A stretch of DNA of 64,000 nucleotides, from NCBI GenBank assembly GCA_025210295.1, contig JAOASC010000048.1, positions 62,001-126,000 of the forward strand, given 5' to 3'. The translations under genes were made by a program, and so were the position numbers. The notes beneath the pieces are model-generated. The model was not told where the DNA came from. It did no database searches and saw only the letters and a list, made by a program, of their open reading frames with translations. This DNA is from Flavobacteriales bacterium. GTDB taxonomy: Bacteria > Bacteroidota > Bacteroidia > Flavobacteriales_D > Parvicellaceae. Shown here piece after piece: positions 1 to 8,138 of the stretch; positions within the stretch are counted from its first letter, which is position 1; every line of letters begins with the position of its first letter.

Positions 1-324
1 GGAAAAACAGAAGAGCAAATTAAAGCTTCTGGTAAAGCTTATAAAGTAGGGCAATTTCCAATTAAAGCGTTGGGAAGAGCTAGAGCAAGTATGGACATAA
101 TGGGGGTTGTTAAGGTAATTGCTGATGAAGAAACAGATGAAGTTTTAGGAGTACATATGATTGCTCCTCGTGCAGCTGACTTAATTATGGAAGCTGTTGT
201 TGCAATGGAATACAGAGCATCTGCCGAAGATATTGCTCGTATTTGTCACCCACACCCTACTTATAGTGAAGCTGTAAAAGAAGCTGCTTTAGGAGCTTGG
301 ATGGGAAAACCATTACATATTTAA
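1..324 (+). CDS. lpdA: Dihydrolipoyl dehydrogenase (E3), C-terminal part
   Basis: The reading frame is open from base 1, so the N-terminal FAD and NAD domains lie to the left of the window. The visible 107 residues are the dimerisation domain of a pyridine nucleotide-disulphide oxidoreductase. The segment HPHPTYSEAVKEAAL carries the catalytic base of E3 enzymes (the HxHPTxSE motif), which activates the redox disulphide across the dimer. The enzyme reoxidises dihydrolipoamide of 2-oxoacid dehydrogenase complexes in the cytoplasm with NAD+. A lipoyl-bearing E2 gene lies in the same window at 47156-48472 and could be a partner. A strong hairpin terminator follows. The glutathione reductase-like relatives have a similar C-terminal domain, but the HPHPTYSE wording fits E3 best. 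Confidence 0.93.
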   Translation, partial: GKTEEQIKASGKAYKVGQFPIKALGRARASMDIMGVVKVIADEETDEVLGVHMIAPRAADLIMEAVVAMEYRASAEDIARICHPHPTYSEAVKEAALGAWMGKPLHI

Positions 325-351
325 TTAGAGCATATCACAACTAATATTTTT

Positions 352-385
352 AAAGGCACAATCCGAATTTAGGTTGTGCCTTTTT
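352..385 (+). terminator. Intrinsic terminator after lpdA
   Basis: A perfect 10-bp inverted repeat (AAAGGCACAA at 352-361, TTGTGCCTTT at 374-383) with a 12-base loop ends in a T tract. It sits 27 bases after the lpdA stop codon and before the next plus-strand gene. Confidence 0.85.
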
Positions 386-398
386 AGTATATAACATT

Positions 399-905
399 AT
401 GACCAAAAAAGATTTTTTTATCATTATTATTCGGTTGTTTGGGCTTTATACCCTGATCGGTATTTTGTTTAATATAATCCCTATGAATTTTGCCTTTTTA
501 TGGGAAATTCAACAACCATTTATTATACTCTCTGCTACCTTGTCTATCTTAATACCAATTGGATTATTTCTTTTACTAATTTTTAAAGCAGACAACATCG
601 TCCAACTCTTAAAATTGGATAAAGGTTTTGATACAAAAACAATTAACCTAGGAAACTTGGATGCTAAAACCATTTTAAAAATCTCCATTTTGATTCTAGG
701 TGGACTTCTATTAATTGATAACCTGCCTCTTTTTCTAAAAAGTATTTTATCGGCTCTAGAAATTAGAACACATGGCGGAAATCCACCTAAACATTTCAAT
801 TTTAATTGGTTAGTCACTTTCCTTAAAACAGTAATTGGCTATCTATTTATTACCTACTATGACCATATTGCTCGTCAACTTCTAAAAACTAAGAATATTG
901 ATTAG
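399..905 (+). CDS. Predicted integral membrane protein, unknown function
   Basis: This 168-residue protein has about four hydrophobic segments, near residues 8-28, 39-62, 91-110 and 137-152, with basic residues between and after them. That suggests a four-helix inner-membrane protein with the C-terminus rich in lysine. No catalytic motif or family signature was recognised. The gene starts at an ATG 13 bases after the lpdA terminator and is followed by lgt on the same strand after 64 bases, so it may be co-transcribed with lgt. The long opposite-strand frame at 509-817 is taken as a shadow because the plus-strand translation has a clear membrane-protein pattern. Confidence 0.7.
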   Translation: MTKKDFFIIIIRLFGLYTLIGILFNIIPMNFAFLWEIQQPFIILSATLSILIPIGLFLLLIFKADNIVQLLKLDKGFDTKTINLGNLDAKTILKISILILGGLLLIDNLPLFLKSILSALEIRTHGGNPPKHFNFNWLVTFLKTVIGYLFITYYDHIARQLLKTKNID

Positions 906-969
906 TTATTTTTGAACAACAATAATAATTTAATCCCCATGACAAACACAACGTTTAAAACCTAAATCA

Positions 970-1872
970 ATGTATCCAACCCTCTATCACCTAGTCTACG
1001 ATATTTTCGGAATTGAAATTCATTTCTTCAATCATTTCAACATGTTTGGTTTATTGGTTGCTTTTGCTTTCTTGGGAGCCAATTATTTTTTTACCAAAGA
1101 AGTTCTTCGTAAAGAAAAGGAGGGGTTGATCCCAAACGAAGAAGGAAAAACAACTCCCAAAGAGCATGTGAGCATGCTGACCTTAATTGCTATCATTTTT
1201 GGTTTTATCGGAGCTAAGTTGTTTGCATGGCTCGAAGATCCTGTACCATTGGATGTATTCTTTTCCGACCCCTTTAGCGGATTAACCATATACGGAGGTT
1301 TAATTACTGCTTTTCTTGCTGCTGTAATTTATTTAAGAAAGTATAAAATGCCCTTATTGCATTTTATGGACGCTGTAGCTCCAGGACTCATGCTTTCTTA
1401 TGGAATTGGACGCCTTGGTTGTCATATTAGTGGAGATGGTGATTGGGGAATTGTCAACAACTCCCCAACACCATCTTGGTTTCCTGAATGGTTATGGAAA
1501 TACAACTATCCCAACAACGTACTTAATGAGGGGATAGCTATTCCCAATTGTATCTATAACGATTATTGCTTTCAACTCGCCGAACCTGTTTATCCTACTC
1601 CTCTATATGAAGCTTTTGCTGCCCTTATCTTATTTTTGATTTTATGGAACTTAAGAACTAAAATCAAAATAGCAGGTCAACTCTTCTTTGTTTATTTAAC
1701 ACTCAATGGTCTAGAACGTTTTTTTATTGAAAAAATCAGAGTTAATGCCGTGTATAATCTAGCTGGTTTTTCCATTACTCAAGCAGAAATCATTGCTGTT
1801 CTCTTTATGCTTATTGGAATTACAGGGTACTTTTGGTTAAAAAAACACCACTCCACATCCAGCAGCAGTTAA
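970..1872 (+). CDS. lgt: Prolipoprotein diacylglyceryl transferase (Lgt)
   Basis: Lgt moves diacylglycerol from phosphatidylglycerol onto the lipobox cysteine of prelipoproteins in the inner membrane. The 300-residue protein has about seven hydrophobic segments and the order of conserved blocks of the family: an LTIYGGLI block near residue 105, the GRLGCHISGDGDWG block near residues 148-161, and a C-terminal LNGLERFFIEKIR block near residues 248-260. Length and topology fit the family. The blocks differ from E. coli: the HGG histidine is tyrosine here, and GRxGN reads GRLGC. The window encodes many lipoproteins that would be its substrates, beginning with the next gene. A short low-complexity Ser/His tail ends the protein. 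Confidence 0.92.
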   Translation: MYPTLYHLVYDIFGIEIHFFNHFNMFGLLVAFAFLGANYFFTKEVLRKEKEGLIPNEEGKTTPKEHVSMLTLIAIIFGFIGAKLFAWLEDPVPLDVFFSDPFSGLTIYGGLITAFLAAVIYLRKYKMPLLHFMDAVAPGLMLSYGIGRLGCHISGDGDWGIVNNSPTPSWFPEWLWKYNYPNNVLNEGIAIPNCIYNDYCFQLAEPVYPTPLYEAFAALILFLILWNLRTKIKIAGQLFFVYLTLNGLERFFIEKIRVNAVYNLAGFSITQAEIIAVLFMLIGITGYFWLKKHHSTSSSS

Positions 1873-1978
1873 ATAAAATCGAACATATACCAGTTTTAAA
1901 CTGTTCTTAAAACCAAAAAAACTACTATTTTTAGAGTTTAACTTACTAAAAGCATTACTTTTAAGAAAAATTATAATT

Positions 1979-2518
1979 ATGAAATTAGCCAAATTAATAT
2001 TGATGACCAGTATCGTCCTTGTATTTACGAGTTGCGGTGAAACAACAGAGAACAAAACAGCTGATTCCCATAAAGGAGAGGAGACAACTGTAGAAAATTC
2101 TGAAACAGCGCAATCATCCAACTCCAACGGACATGCGTGCGACTATCTTTCTGAGGAGTACATCCGATCTAAGTTCCCAAATGCTGAAAATATTAAACCT
2201 CATTCATCGGATAGTCCCTACCCTACTTGTTCTTATATTTTTCAAGAGAATGGAGAGCATTATACTATAGGACTTACAATAGCTAGAGCAGTTGGAGATG
2301 TATCTATGCTTGAAACCAGCATGTCTTTTATAAAAATGGACAAAACAGCACTTGAAGGCTTTGGAGAAAAAGCTTATTATATACCTAAATTAGGACAGAT
2401 TTCTCTCTATCAATCAGGTAATTTAATTCATGTTAATTGTTCAGATGGCTTAAAAAACACAGGAAGAGAAGCACTAGCAAAAGAAATTGCTAAGGAGCTT
2501 TTGAGTAAAATGAACTAA
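1979..2518 (+). CDS. Lipoprotein, unknown function
   Basis: The 179-residue precursor begins with a typical SPII signal (MKLAKLILMTSIVLVFTSCGE) whose lipobox cysteine is residue 19. An acidic, Glu/Thr/Ser-rich linker follows to about residue 50. The folded part (about 52-179) begins CDYLSEEYIRSKFP, has a second cysteine in PTCSYIF, and a third near VNCSDG. This CxxL...CxY layout resembles small DUF3558-type lipoproteins, but only by inspection. The gene ends two bases before the next gene starts, so the two are probably co-transcribed. The product is predicted to be in the periplasm or anchored to the outer membrane. Confidence 0.8.
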   Translation: MKLAKLILMTSIVLVFTSCGETTENKTADSHKGEETTVENSETAQSSNSNGHACDYLSEEYIRSKFPNAENIKPHSSDSPYPTCSYIFQENGEHYTIGLTIARAVGDVSMLETSMSFIKMDKTALEGFGEKAYYIPKLGQISLYQSGNLIHVNCSDGLKNTGREALAKEIAKELLSKMN

Positions 2519-2520
2519 TT

Positions 2521-3357
2521 ATGCTAAAAACAAGTCTTCTCGCTTCTCTTTTATTTCTTGGTAACCTTTGCTTTGGGCAAGATAAAATCACGGTTAATTT
2601 TAACGGAAAAGTCTACGACAAGCAGGTCTTCCTTGAGAAAAAATATTCTAATTCTGCAGAACTACTTATCAGTGCATTTGAATTAAAGATTCCCCAAGCT
2701 GAGCTAGTTTCGGATGGCAAACAACAAAAAAAAGGGTTTCGATTCATCTTTTCAATTGACAATCATGAAGCTGTAACTCCACTAAAGAAAGGAGACACAC
2801 TTATACTCGATCGTACGGCATGGGAACGCGAAAAACAAGCCTATGCGCAGCATGAAAAAGCCGCTAAATCTGACGAATACCAAACCTTGAAACAGCAGTC
2901 TGATGCATTAAATCAAAAAGTTGAAGCTAAAACAGAGCGAATGCAAGAATTGGCGCTATTAATCGCTCAAGGTGATCAAAATGCGCTTAAAGAATTAGAG
3001 CAATTAACGAATGAATTAGCAAATGCTGTTGAACAGAGTAGTGTCACAACTGTTAAAGTAACTCCAGAAGACGATCATACTCCTTATTTTAACCTTACTT
3101 TTTACATCCCCTACAAAAATGAGAAAGGAGAAAACTTAGAATATGAACTACAAGTAAAAACAGGTAAAATTGAAGCTTATCAAATAGATCCCCAAACAGT
3201 AGAACTTATTTTTGAAGGTACTGCAGCTATGTTATATGATGATTGGGACACCAACGCCTACGACAAAGATAGAGTTAACCATAGCGACAGTCCTAATTTT
3301 GGAGATCTCATTAAAGAATCTGGAAATATCAAAGGTACTGTCTTGCTTCACTTCTAA
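2521..3357 (+). CDS. Exported protein with coiled coil, unknown function
   Basis: A signal peptide (MLKTSLLASLLFLGNLCFGQ, cleavage after about residue 20) directs this 278-residue protein out of the cytoplasm. Residues about 103-165 are rich in Lys, Glu, Gln and Ala with heptad-like spacing and probably form a coiled coil. The flanking parts look like beta-rich domains. No known family was recognised. The start codon lies two bases after the stop of the preceding lipoprotein gene, which argues for a two-gene transcription unit and perhaps a shared role in the envelope. Confidence 0.75.
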   Translation: MLKTSLLASLLFLGNLCFGQDKITVNFNGKVYDKQVFLEKKYSNSAELLISAFELKIPQAELVSDGKQQKKGFRFIFSIDNHEAVTPLKKGDTLILDRTAWEREKQAYAQHEKAAKSDEYQTLKQQSDALNQKVEAKTERMQELALLIAQGDQNALKELEQLTNELANAVEQSSVTTVKVTPEDDHTPYFNLTFYIPYKNEKGENLEYELQVKTGKIEAYQIDPQTVELIFEGTAAMLYDDWDTNAYDKDRVNHSDSPNFGDLIKESGNIKGTVLLHF

Positions 3358-3508
3358 TTGATAATTTCAGAAGTGTTTTCAAAGTTATTCGCGTTCTTTC
3401 GTTGAAAAAACAAAATAGCCATAAAAATAACGTGGTCTAATTTCAATATCTTTAGTTTCAAATAGCGTCTTAAAACCTTGACGCCTTACATCTTGAGTCT
3501 AAATAACA

Positions 3509-4870
3509 ATGAAAAAAGTACACTTTATAGCTATAGGAGGGAGTGCCATGCACAACCTAGCAATTGCATTAAAACTAAAGAACTATCATGTAACGGGGAG
3601 TGATGATGAAATTTTTAACCCTTCTAAAGGAAGATTAGAAAAATATGGGTTACTGCCTTCTAAAATAGGATGGGATGTCGCTAATATCTCTTCTGAATTA
3701 GATGCTGTAATAGTAGGAATGCATGCTAGAGCTGACAACCCAGAATTATTAAAAGCTCAAGAATTAGGATTAAAGATCTATTCTTACCCAGAATACATCT
3801 ACGAACAAACCAAAAACAAGACCAGGGTTGTAATTGGAGGAAGTCATGGAAAAACTTCCATTACCTCTATGCTTCTTCATGTATTGAATCATTTAGGTAT
3901 TGATCACGACTATATGGTTGGCGCACAACTAGAAGGGTTTGAATGTATGGTTAAACTTTCTAAAGGTGCTGAAATTGCCGTTTTAGAAGGTGATGAATAC
4001 TTGAGTTCCCCAATAGATCGAAGACCTAAGTTTCATTTATATCAGCCTAATATTGCTCTACTAAGTGGAATAGCATGGGATCATATCAACGTGTTTCCTA
4101 CATTCGAAAACTATGTTGAACAATTTGAAATCTTCATCAATAAGATTGAACCAAATGGAAGTATTGTTTATTTTGAGGGGGATGAAAATGTAAAAGCTGT
4201 TTCTGAAAAAGCTAGACCAGATGTTCATCAAGTCCCTTATTCAACTCCAAAATACAGCATCTCCAATGGCATTACTGCTGTTGAAATAGAAGGACAACAA
4301 TATCCTTTAGAAATATTTGGAGAACACAATTTACAAAACTTAAATGGAGCTCAACTCGTTTGTAAAGCATTAAGTGTTAGTACTCAAGATTTTTATACCG
4401 CCATACAAAGCTTCAAGGGAGCTTCTAAGCGACTTGAGCTGGTTAAACGTACATCAAACTTTGCCATGTACAAAGATTTTGCACACTCGCCATCTAAATT
4501 AAAAGCTACCACTAAAGCGGTTAAAGATCAATTTGGAGATCGAACACTTATTGCTTGTATGGAGTTGCATACCTTTAGTAGTTTGAATAAAGAATTTTTA
4601 GCGCAATACAATGGCGCCATGGCTACTGCCGATAAAGCTTTTGTTTATTTTAGTCCTAAAACCTTAGCACATAAAAAATTGGCTACAATTACTCCTGAAG
4701 AAGTTAAAACTGCTTTTGGAACAAAAAATGTAACTGTTTATACTGAGTCAGCAGCATTAATCAATGATTTAAAAGCCATGAGTTGGGAGGATAAAAATTT
4801 ATTGATGATGAGTAGCGGAAACTTTAACGGAGTTGATTTTAATGTATTAGCTGAGGAGTTATTAGCGTAA
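3509..4870 (+). CDS. mpl: Mur ligase, Mpl type (UDP-MurNAc : L-Ala-gamma-D-Glu-meso-Dap ligase)
   Basis: Mpl re-attaches recycled murein tripeptide to UDP-N-acetylmuramic acid in the cytoplasm. The 453-residue protein has the Mur ligase plan: an N-terminal UMP-binding fold (HFIAIGGSAMHNLA, residues 5-18), the ATP loop GGSHGKTS (110-117), the EGDEY block (160-164), a WDHINVFP segment, and a C-terminal domain with the FAHSPSKLKAT stretch. HFIAIGGSAMHNLA rather than the MurC form GIGGxGMxG, the SHGKTS loop and the length favour Mpl over MurC. The gene stands alone, without a division cluster, as expected for a recycling ligase. Peptide specificity is inferred from family resemblance. Confidence 0.82.
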   Translation: MKKVHFIAIGGSAMHNLAIALKLKNYHVTGSDDEIFNPSKGRLEKYGLLPSKIGWDVANISSELDAVIVGMHARADNPELLKAQELGLKIYSYPEYIYEQTKNKTRVVIGGSHGKTSITSMLLHVLNHLGIDHDYMVGAQLEGFECMVKLSKGAEIAVLEGDEYLSSPIDRRPKFHLYQPNIALLSGIAWDHINVFPTFENYVEQFEIFINKIEPNGSIVYFEGDENVKAVSEKARPDVHQVPYSTPKYSISNGITAVEIEGQQYPLEIFGEHNLQNLNGAQLVCKALSVSTQDFYTAIQSFKGASKRLELVKRTSNFAMYKDFAHSPSKLKATTKAVKDQFGDRTLIACMELHTFSSLNKEFLAQYNGAMATADKAFVYFSPKTLAHKKLATITPEEVKTAFGTKNVTVYTESAALINDLKAMSWEDKNLLMMSSGNFNGVDFNVLAEELLA

Positions 4871-4917
4871 TAACTAGCTTTTATTATCCCATAACAAGCT
4901 TATAAAAAAAGAAAAAA

Positions 4918-5388
4918 ATGAACATTACTTACAGAAAAGCGACTGAAGAAGACTTCCCCCAAGTTTTAGCATTAATCAAAGAACTAGCTGTTTTTGAAAA
5001 AGCAGGCGAAAAAGTAACCAACACTGTGGAAAAAATGCGGCAAGAGCAAGCTCATTTCGAGTGCTTTGTTGCGGAATTAGAAACTAAAGAAATTGTTGGA
5101 ATTGCGCTTTGCTTTTATGCTTATTCTACTTGGGTTGGAAACTATTTATTTTTAGAAGATTTAATCGTAAAAGAGCAATATCGCGGAAATAAAATTGGCG
5201 GACAATTAATCAACAAAGTCTTTGAATTAGCTCAAGAAAAAGATGTTGAACGCGTACGTTGGCAAGTCTTAGACTGGAACACCAACGCAATTCAATTCTA
5301 TCAAAAAATTAACGCTACGATTGATCAAGAATGGTATAACTGCGATTTTGATAAAACAGCAATTGAGAATTTTCAGTTTTTAGATTAA
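4918..5388 (+). CDS. GNAT N-acetyltransferase, SSAT-like (diamine/thialysine)
   Basis: This is a complete 156-residue GNAT protein. Acetyl-CoA binding motif A reads QYRGNKIGG at residues 88-96, preceded by the LFLEDLIV strand, and followed by the C-terminal block LDWNTNAIQFYQ. The wording of these blocks, together with the FEK near residue 26 and STWVGNYLFLEDL, is close to the spermidine/spermine and thialysine acetyltransferase group, so a small diamine or amino-acid analogue is the likely acceptor. Substrate is not provable from sequence. The gene follows mpl by 47 bases and may be read from the same transcript. Confidence 0.82.
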   Translation: MNITYRKATEEDFPQVLALIKELAVFEKAGEKVTNTVEKMRQEQAHFECFVAELETKEIVGIALCFYAYSTWVGNYLFLEDLIVKEQYRGNKIGGQLINKVFELAQEKDVERVRWQVLDWNTNAIQFYQKINATIDQEWYNCDFDKTAIENFQFLD

Positions 5389-5401
5389 AAGGTATTGGAT
5401 A

Positions 5402-6232
5402 CTATTTCTTCTTCGTTTTTACTATCGTCCTTTTTGCTCGTTTAATGATATACTGTGTTGATGAAACTGGAGACTCTTTCTCCCATCTTTCACAAAGCTC
5501 TATCACAAAATCAGGACGTGACTTACTTGCATCATTGAGCCAATTCCCTACACTATTTTGAACATACCTAGATGGATCAGCTTTCAATGGTTCTAATATT
5601 GGCAAAGCAAGTTCAGGAGTCTCTTTTAATTGTTGAATGTGCTTACACCAAACTCCCCTTGGTCTTATTACTTCTGTTGCAAACCTCCGAATATTTTCGT
5701 CTTTATTTTTTGACCAACTACTCAAAAAAGAAATAGCTAACTCTAACTCTTTTTCAATTTCAGGCCTCAACGCCATCCAAACAACTTCTCTAACCCCAAA
5801 ATGATGATCAGCGGCTAAGTGTTTCGATTTCTCTAATTTTTCTTCAACACTCAAACTTTCGTCTAACGCTAATAAATAAGGAACATAACAACGTACTGAA
5901 TCCGACAAATGTTTCGAAAAAACTTCTATAAGAACTGAAAACTTTTGATCCTTTTTATAGCATGCAAACAACTGCGTTCCAATAAGTTGAATCACATTCA
6001 TTGTTGACCGTTTCTTCTCCTCTGAAATCACACCAATTATAGCTTCCTCTATAGCTTCCGAGATCTTAAGTTCAGGAAAAACATTGCTGATCAGCCGAAC
6101 ATGGTCTACAGCTAACCATTCTGTTAGATTAACTGTTTCAATTTTCCCGCTATTCAGTAACATCAATACCTCTTCTGGAATATCTTGTTGCTTTCTAGCT
6201 CCTTTTCTTTGTTTAATTTCTTCTGTTACCAT
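5402..6232 (-). CDS. DNA alkylation repair protein, HEAT-repeat (AlkC/AlkD-like)
   Basis: The 276-residue protein is made of alpha-helical repeats of the ALK (HEAT-like) type used by AlkC/AlkD glycosylases to excise positively charged alkylated bases without flipping them. Recognisable blocks are HHFGVREVVWMALRPE (residues 143-158), the IRRFATEVIRPRGVW segment, and RYVQNSVGNWLNDASK near 226-241, which are typical of the AlkC-like branch. A basic tail rich in Lys/Arg could contact DNA. The gene is divergent from an HxlR-type regulator, and the space between holds a good promoter for this gene with a palindrome at its start site. Glycosylase activity is a family inference; some homologues have lost it. 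Confidence 0.85.
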   Translation of the reverse strand: MVTEEIKQRKGARKQQDIPEEVLMLLNSGKIETVNLTEWLAVDHVRLISNVFPELKISEAIEEAIIGVISEEKKRSTMNVIQLIGTQLFACYKKDQKFSVLIEVFSKHLSDSVRCYVPYLLALDESLSVEEKLEKSKHLAADHHFGVREVVWMALRPEIEKELELAISFLSSWSKNKDENIRRFATEVIRPRGVWCKHIQQLKETPELALPILEPLKADPSRYVQNSVGNWLNDASKSRPDFVIELCERWEKESPVSSTQYIIKRAKRTIVKTKKK

Positions 6233-6289
6233 CTCTTTATGTTGTTCAGTTAATATGATGTTCTTATTCTTAAATTATTACTATTTTTA

Positions 6290-6307
6290 GCCCTTAGTAA
6301 TTAGGGC
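6290..6307. promoter_or_regulatory. Imperfect 18-bp palindrome between alkylation repair and HxlR genes
   Basis: GCCCTTAGTAATTAGGGC has five-base perfect outer arms. It lies just downstream of, and touching, the -7 box of the minus-strand promoter, so a bound protein would block transcription of the repair gene. An operator for the divergent HxlR regulator is a reasonable guess. Confidence 0.4.
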
Positions 6308-6337
6308 AAATTTATACAAGCTTATTTAACTAAACAA
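6307..6337 (-). promoter_or_regulatory. Bacteroidota-type promoter for the DNA alkylation repair gene
   Basis: On the minus strand, TTG (6335-6337) is separated by 20 bases from TAAATTTG (6307-6314), matching the TTG-N19/20-TAnnTTTG consensus of the Bacteroidota housekeeping sigma factor. The predicted transcript starts near 6300, about 68 bases before the start codon. Confidence 0.65.
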
Positions 6338-6379
6338 TACCGCATAAATTGGTCACTATGGGAGAAAAAAGTCAATATT

Positions 6380-6712
6380 ATGAATACTAAGGCCTCAACA
6401 GTTCAGAAAAAAGTTTGCCCATTAGAAAAAGCCGTAAATACGATTAGTGGAAAATGGAAAATTGCGATTATCTGGCAAATCAACGAAGGAAAAAAACGCC
6501 CTAGTGAGTTTTTGAAAGGTATAGGCAAAGTTGATCGTAGAGTATTAAATCAACAACTCTCCGAAATGGTAAAAGATGGCCTACTCACTAAACAAACATA
6601 CAACGAAGTTCCTCCAAGAGTAGAATACGAATTAACCAAACGTGGACATGGTCTTGTTAAAATACTTTGGGAGCTTAACGAATGGGGAAAGTCATTAACT
6701 GAAATCCCATAA
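6380..6712 (+). CDS. HxlR-family winged-helix transcriptional regulator
   Basis: The 110-residue protein has the whole HxlR domain: CPLEKAVNTISGKWKIAIIW at the N-terminus (residues 13-32, with the conserved Cys13), followed by the recognition helix region RRVLNQQLSEMVKDGLLTK and the wing/EYELTKRG segment, then the dimerising C-terminal helix. HxlR proteins act as dimeric repressors or activators and often answer to redox or electrophile stress through the N-terminal cysteine. It is divergent from the DNA alkylation repair gene across 147 bases, making that gene a candidate target. It is followed by an antiporter gene after 70 bases. Confidence 0.9.
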   Translation: MNTKASTVQKKVCPLEKAVNTISGKWKIAIIWQINEGKKRPSEFLKGIGKVDRRVLNQQLSEMVKDGLLTKQTYNEVPPRVEYELTKRGHGLVKILWELNEWGKSLTEIP

Positions 6713-6782
6713 AAATTATAATTCAATATTTTTTAACAGAAATAAAGGCTTCTCAAAAAGTACTTTATGTAAATTTACCGCC

Positions 6783-8135
6783 ATGAATCCATATACTTTA
6801 ATTATAGCAGCCTCTTCGATTATTATCTTGAGTTTTTTATTCAATGTATTAGCAAAGAAGACCAATATACCAAGTGTTCTAATGCTCATTTTATTAGGTG
6901 TAGTCATACAAACTACTTTTTGGGCTCCTGATTTAAAAGGCGAGGACAAAGATTTGATGACTCTTCTTGAAGTATTGGGTAATGTAGGTTTAATTTTTAT
7001 CGTTTTAGAAGCTGCTTTAGACCTTGAATTAAAACGGGAAAAAGCTGGACTAATTACCAAAAGTTTTATCGTTGCTCTTGTGGCCTTACTCGCCTCCTCT
7101 TTCTCCATAGCTGGACTCTTTATGCTCCTATGGAAAGTTAGCTTATTTAACGCTCTAATGTATGCTGTACCGCTTTCAATTATGAGTAGCGCAATTATTA
7201 TTCCTAGTGTGAGTTCATTGAAAGAACACAAAAAGGAGTTTATGATTTACGAAAGTACCTTCTCCGACATCTTAGGTATTATGTTCTTTTATTTCTTAAA
7301 AGGAAATGCACATGCCTCAAGTACACAAGAAGTTTTTATGGGCGTTACAGGAAATATTGCCATCACAGTTTTAATTGCGATTGTAGCCAGTTATTTACTT
7401 GTTATTTTATTTCAACAATTACAAATGCACGCTAAATATTTCTTAATGTTTGCTGTACTATTATTGTTATATGCAGTTGGAAAATCATTCCACTTATCTT
7501 CTTTATTAATTATTCTATTCTTTGGACTTGTGCTTAACAATAGTCAAATCTTTTTTAGAGGCCCTTTAACAAAATACGGTGATAAATCTATGATGAAAGA
7601 ATCGTTACATGAACTGCACGTTATCACACTGGAAACTGCATTTGTATTGCGAACATTCTTCTTCGTTATTTTTGGTATTACGATATCTTTAGCTTCATTA
7701 ATTGATTGGAAGCTGGGGCTAATTAGTATTGCTATTGTAGGCTTATTATTTGGTGTTCGTTTTATTTTCTTAAAACTCTTTGTTCGAGAGGATATCATCC
7801 CTCAACTTTGGATTGCTCCTAGAGGGTTGATTACTGTACTATTATTCTTTGCCATACCCAATGGAATGGTAGATTCTCATGGAGAAATGCTAGATGCTTA
7901 CGATCCACACATGGATTTTACCATCCGACAGTTTGATCAAGGAATCTTGTTGTTTACGATTCTAATTACCAGTGTAATCATGACTGTTTCTCTGATTATG
8001 AATAGAGGTGATAAGGTTACAGATGTATTACTTGATTCGATTAAAATGAAACCAAACGACAACAATATCGTTGATCAAATCGAAGGCTCGTTAGCAGACG
8101 GACATGAACCAAAAGAAAACTTAGAAGAAGAGTAG
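6783..8135 (+). CDS. Cation:proton antiporter (monovalent cation/H+ exchanger family)
   Basis: The 450-residue protein has about twelve hydrophobic segments covering residues 1-405 and a short acidic cytoplasmic tail. The blocks NIPSVLMLILLGVVIQ (N-terminal), VLGNVGLIFIVLEAALDLEL, and the mid-protein IMSSAIIIPSVSSLK resemble the Na+/H+ exchanger domain of the CPA superfamily, where acidic residues in the core helices bind the exchanged ions. RxxIPQLWIAPRGLITVLLFF near residues 337-358 carries the conserved arginine-glycine helix. Such carriers regulate pH and sodium or potassium. No TrkA-like domain is attached. The exact cation cannot be told. Confidence 0.83.
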   Translation: MNPYTLIIAASSIIILSFLFNVLAKKTNIPSVLMLILLGVVIQTTFWAPDLKGEDKDLMTLLEVLGNVGLIFIVLEAALDLELKREKAGLITKSFIVALVALLASSFSIAGLFMLLWKVSLFNALMYAVPLSIMSSAIIIPSVSSLKEHKKEFMIYESTFSDILGIMFFYFLKGNAHASSTQEVFMGVTGNIAITVLIAIVASYLLVILFQQLQMHAKYFLMFAVLLLLYAVGKSFHLSSLLIILFFGLVLNNSQIFFRGPLTKYGDKSMMKESLHELHVITLETAFVLRTFFFVIFGITISLASLIDWKLGLISIAIVGLLFGVRFIFLKLFVREDIIPQLWIAPRGLITVLLFFAIPNGMVDSHGEMLDAYDPHMDFTIRQFDQGILLFTILITSVIMTVSLIMNRGDKVTDVLLDSIKMKPNDNNIVDQIEGSLADGHEPKENLEEE

Positions 8136-8138
8136 TCC

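Noticed and set aside
509-817. Minus-strand frame of 102 residues opposite the first membrane protein gene
   Set aside because: The plus-strand frame has an ordered membrane-helix pattern and fits gene spacing. The minus frame is basic and unstructured.
6716-7231. Minus-strand frame of 171 residues opposite the antiporter gene
   Set aside because: The plus-strand antiporter has clear membrane segments and family blocks, while this frame has no recognisable feature.
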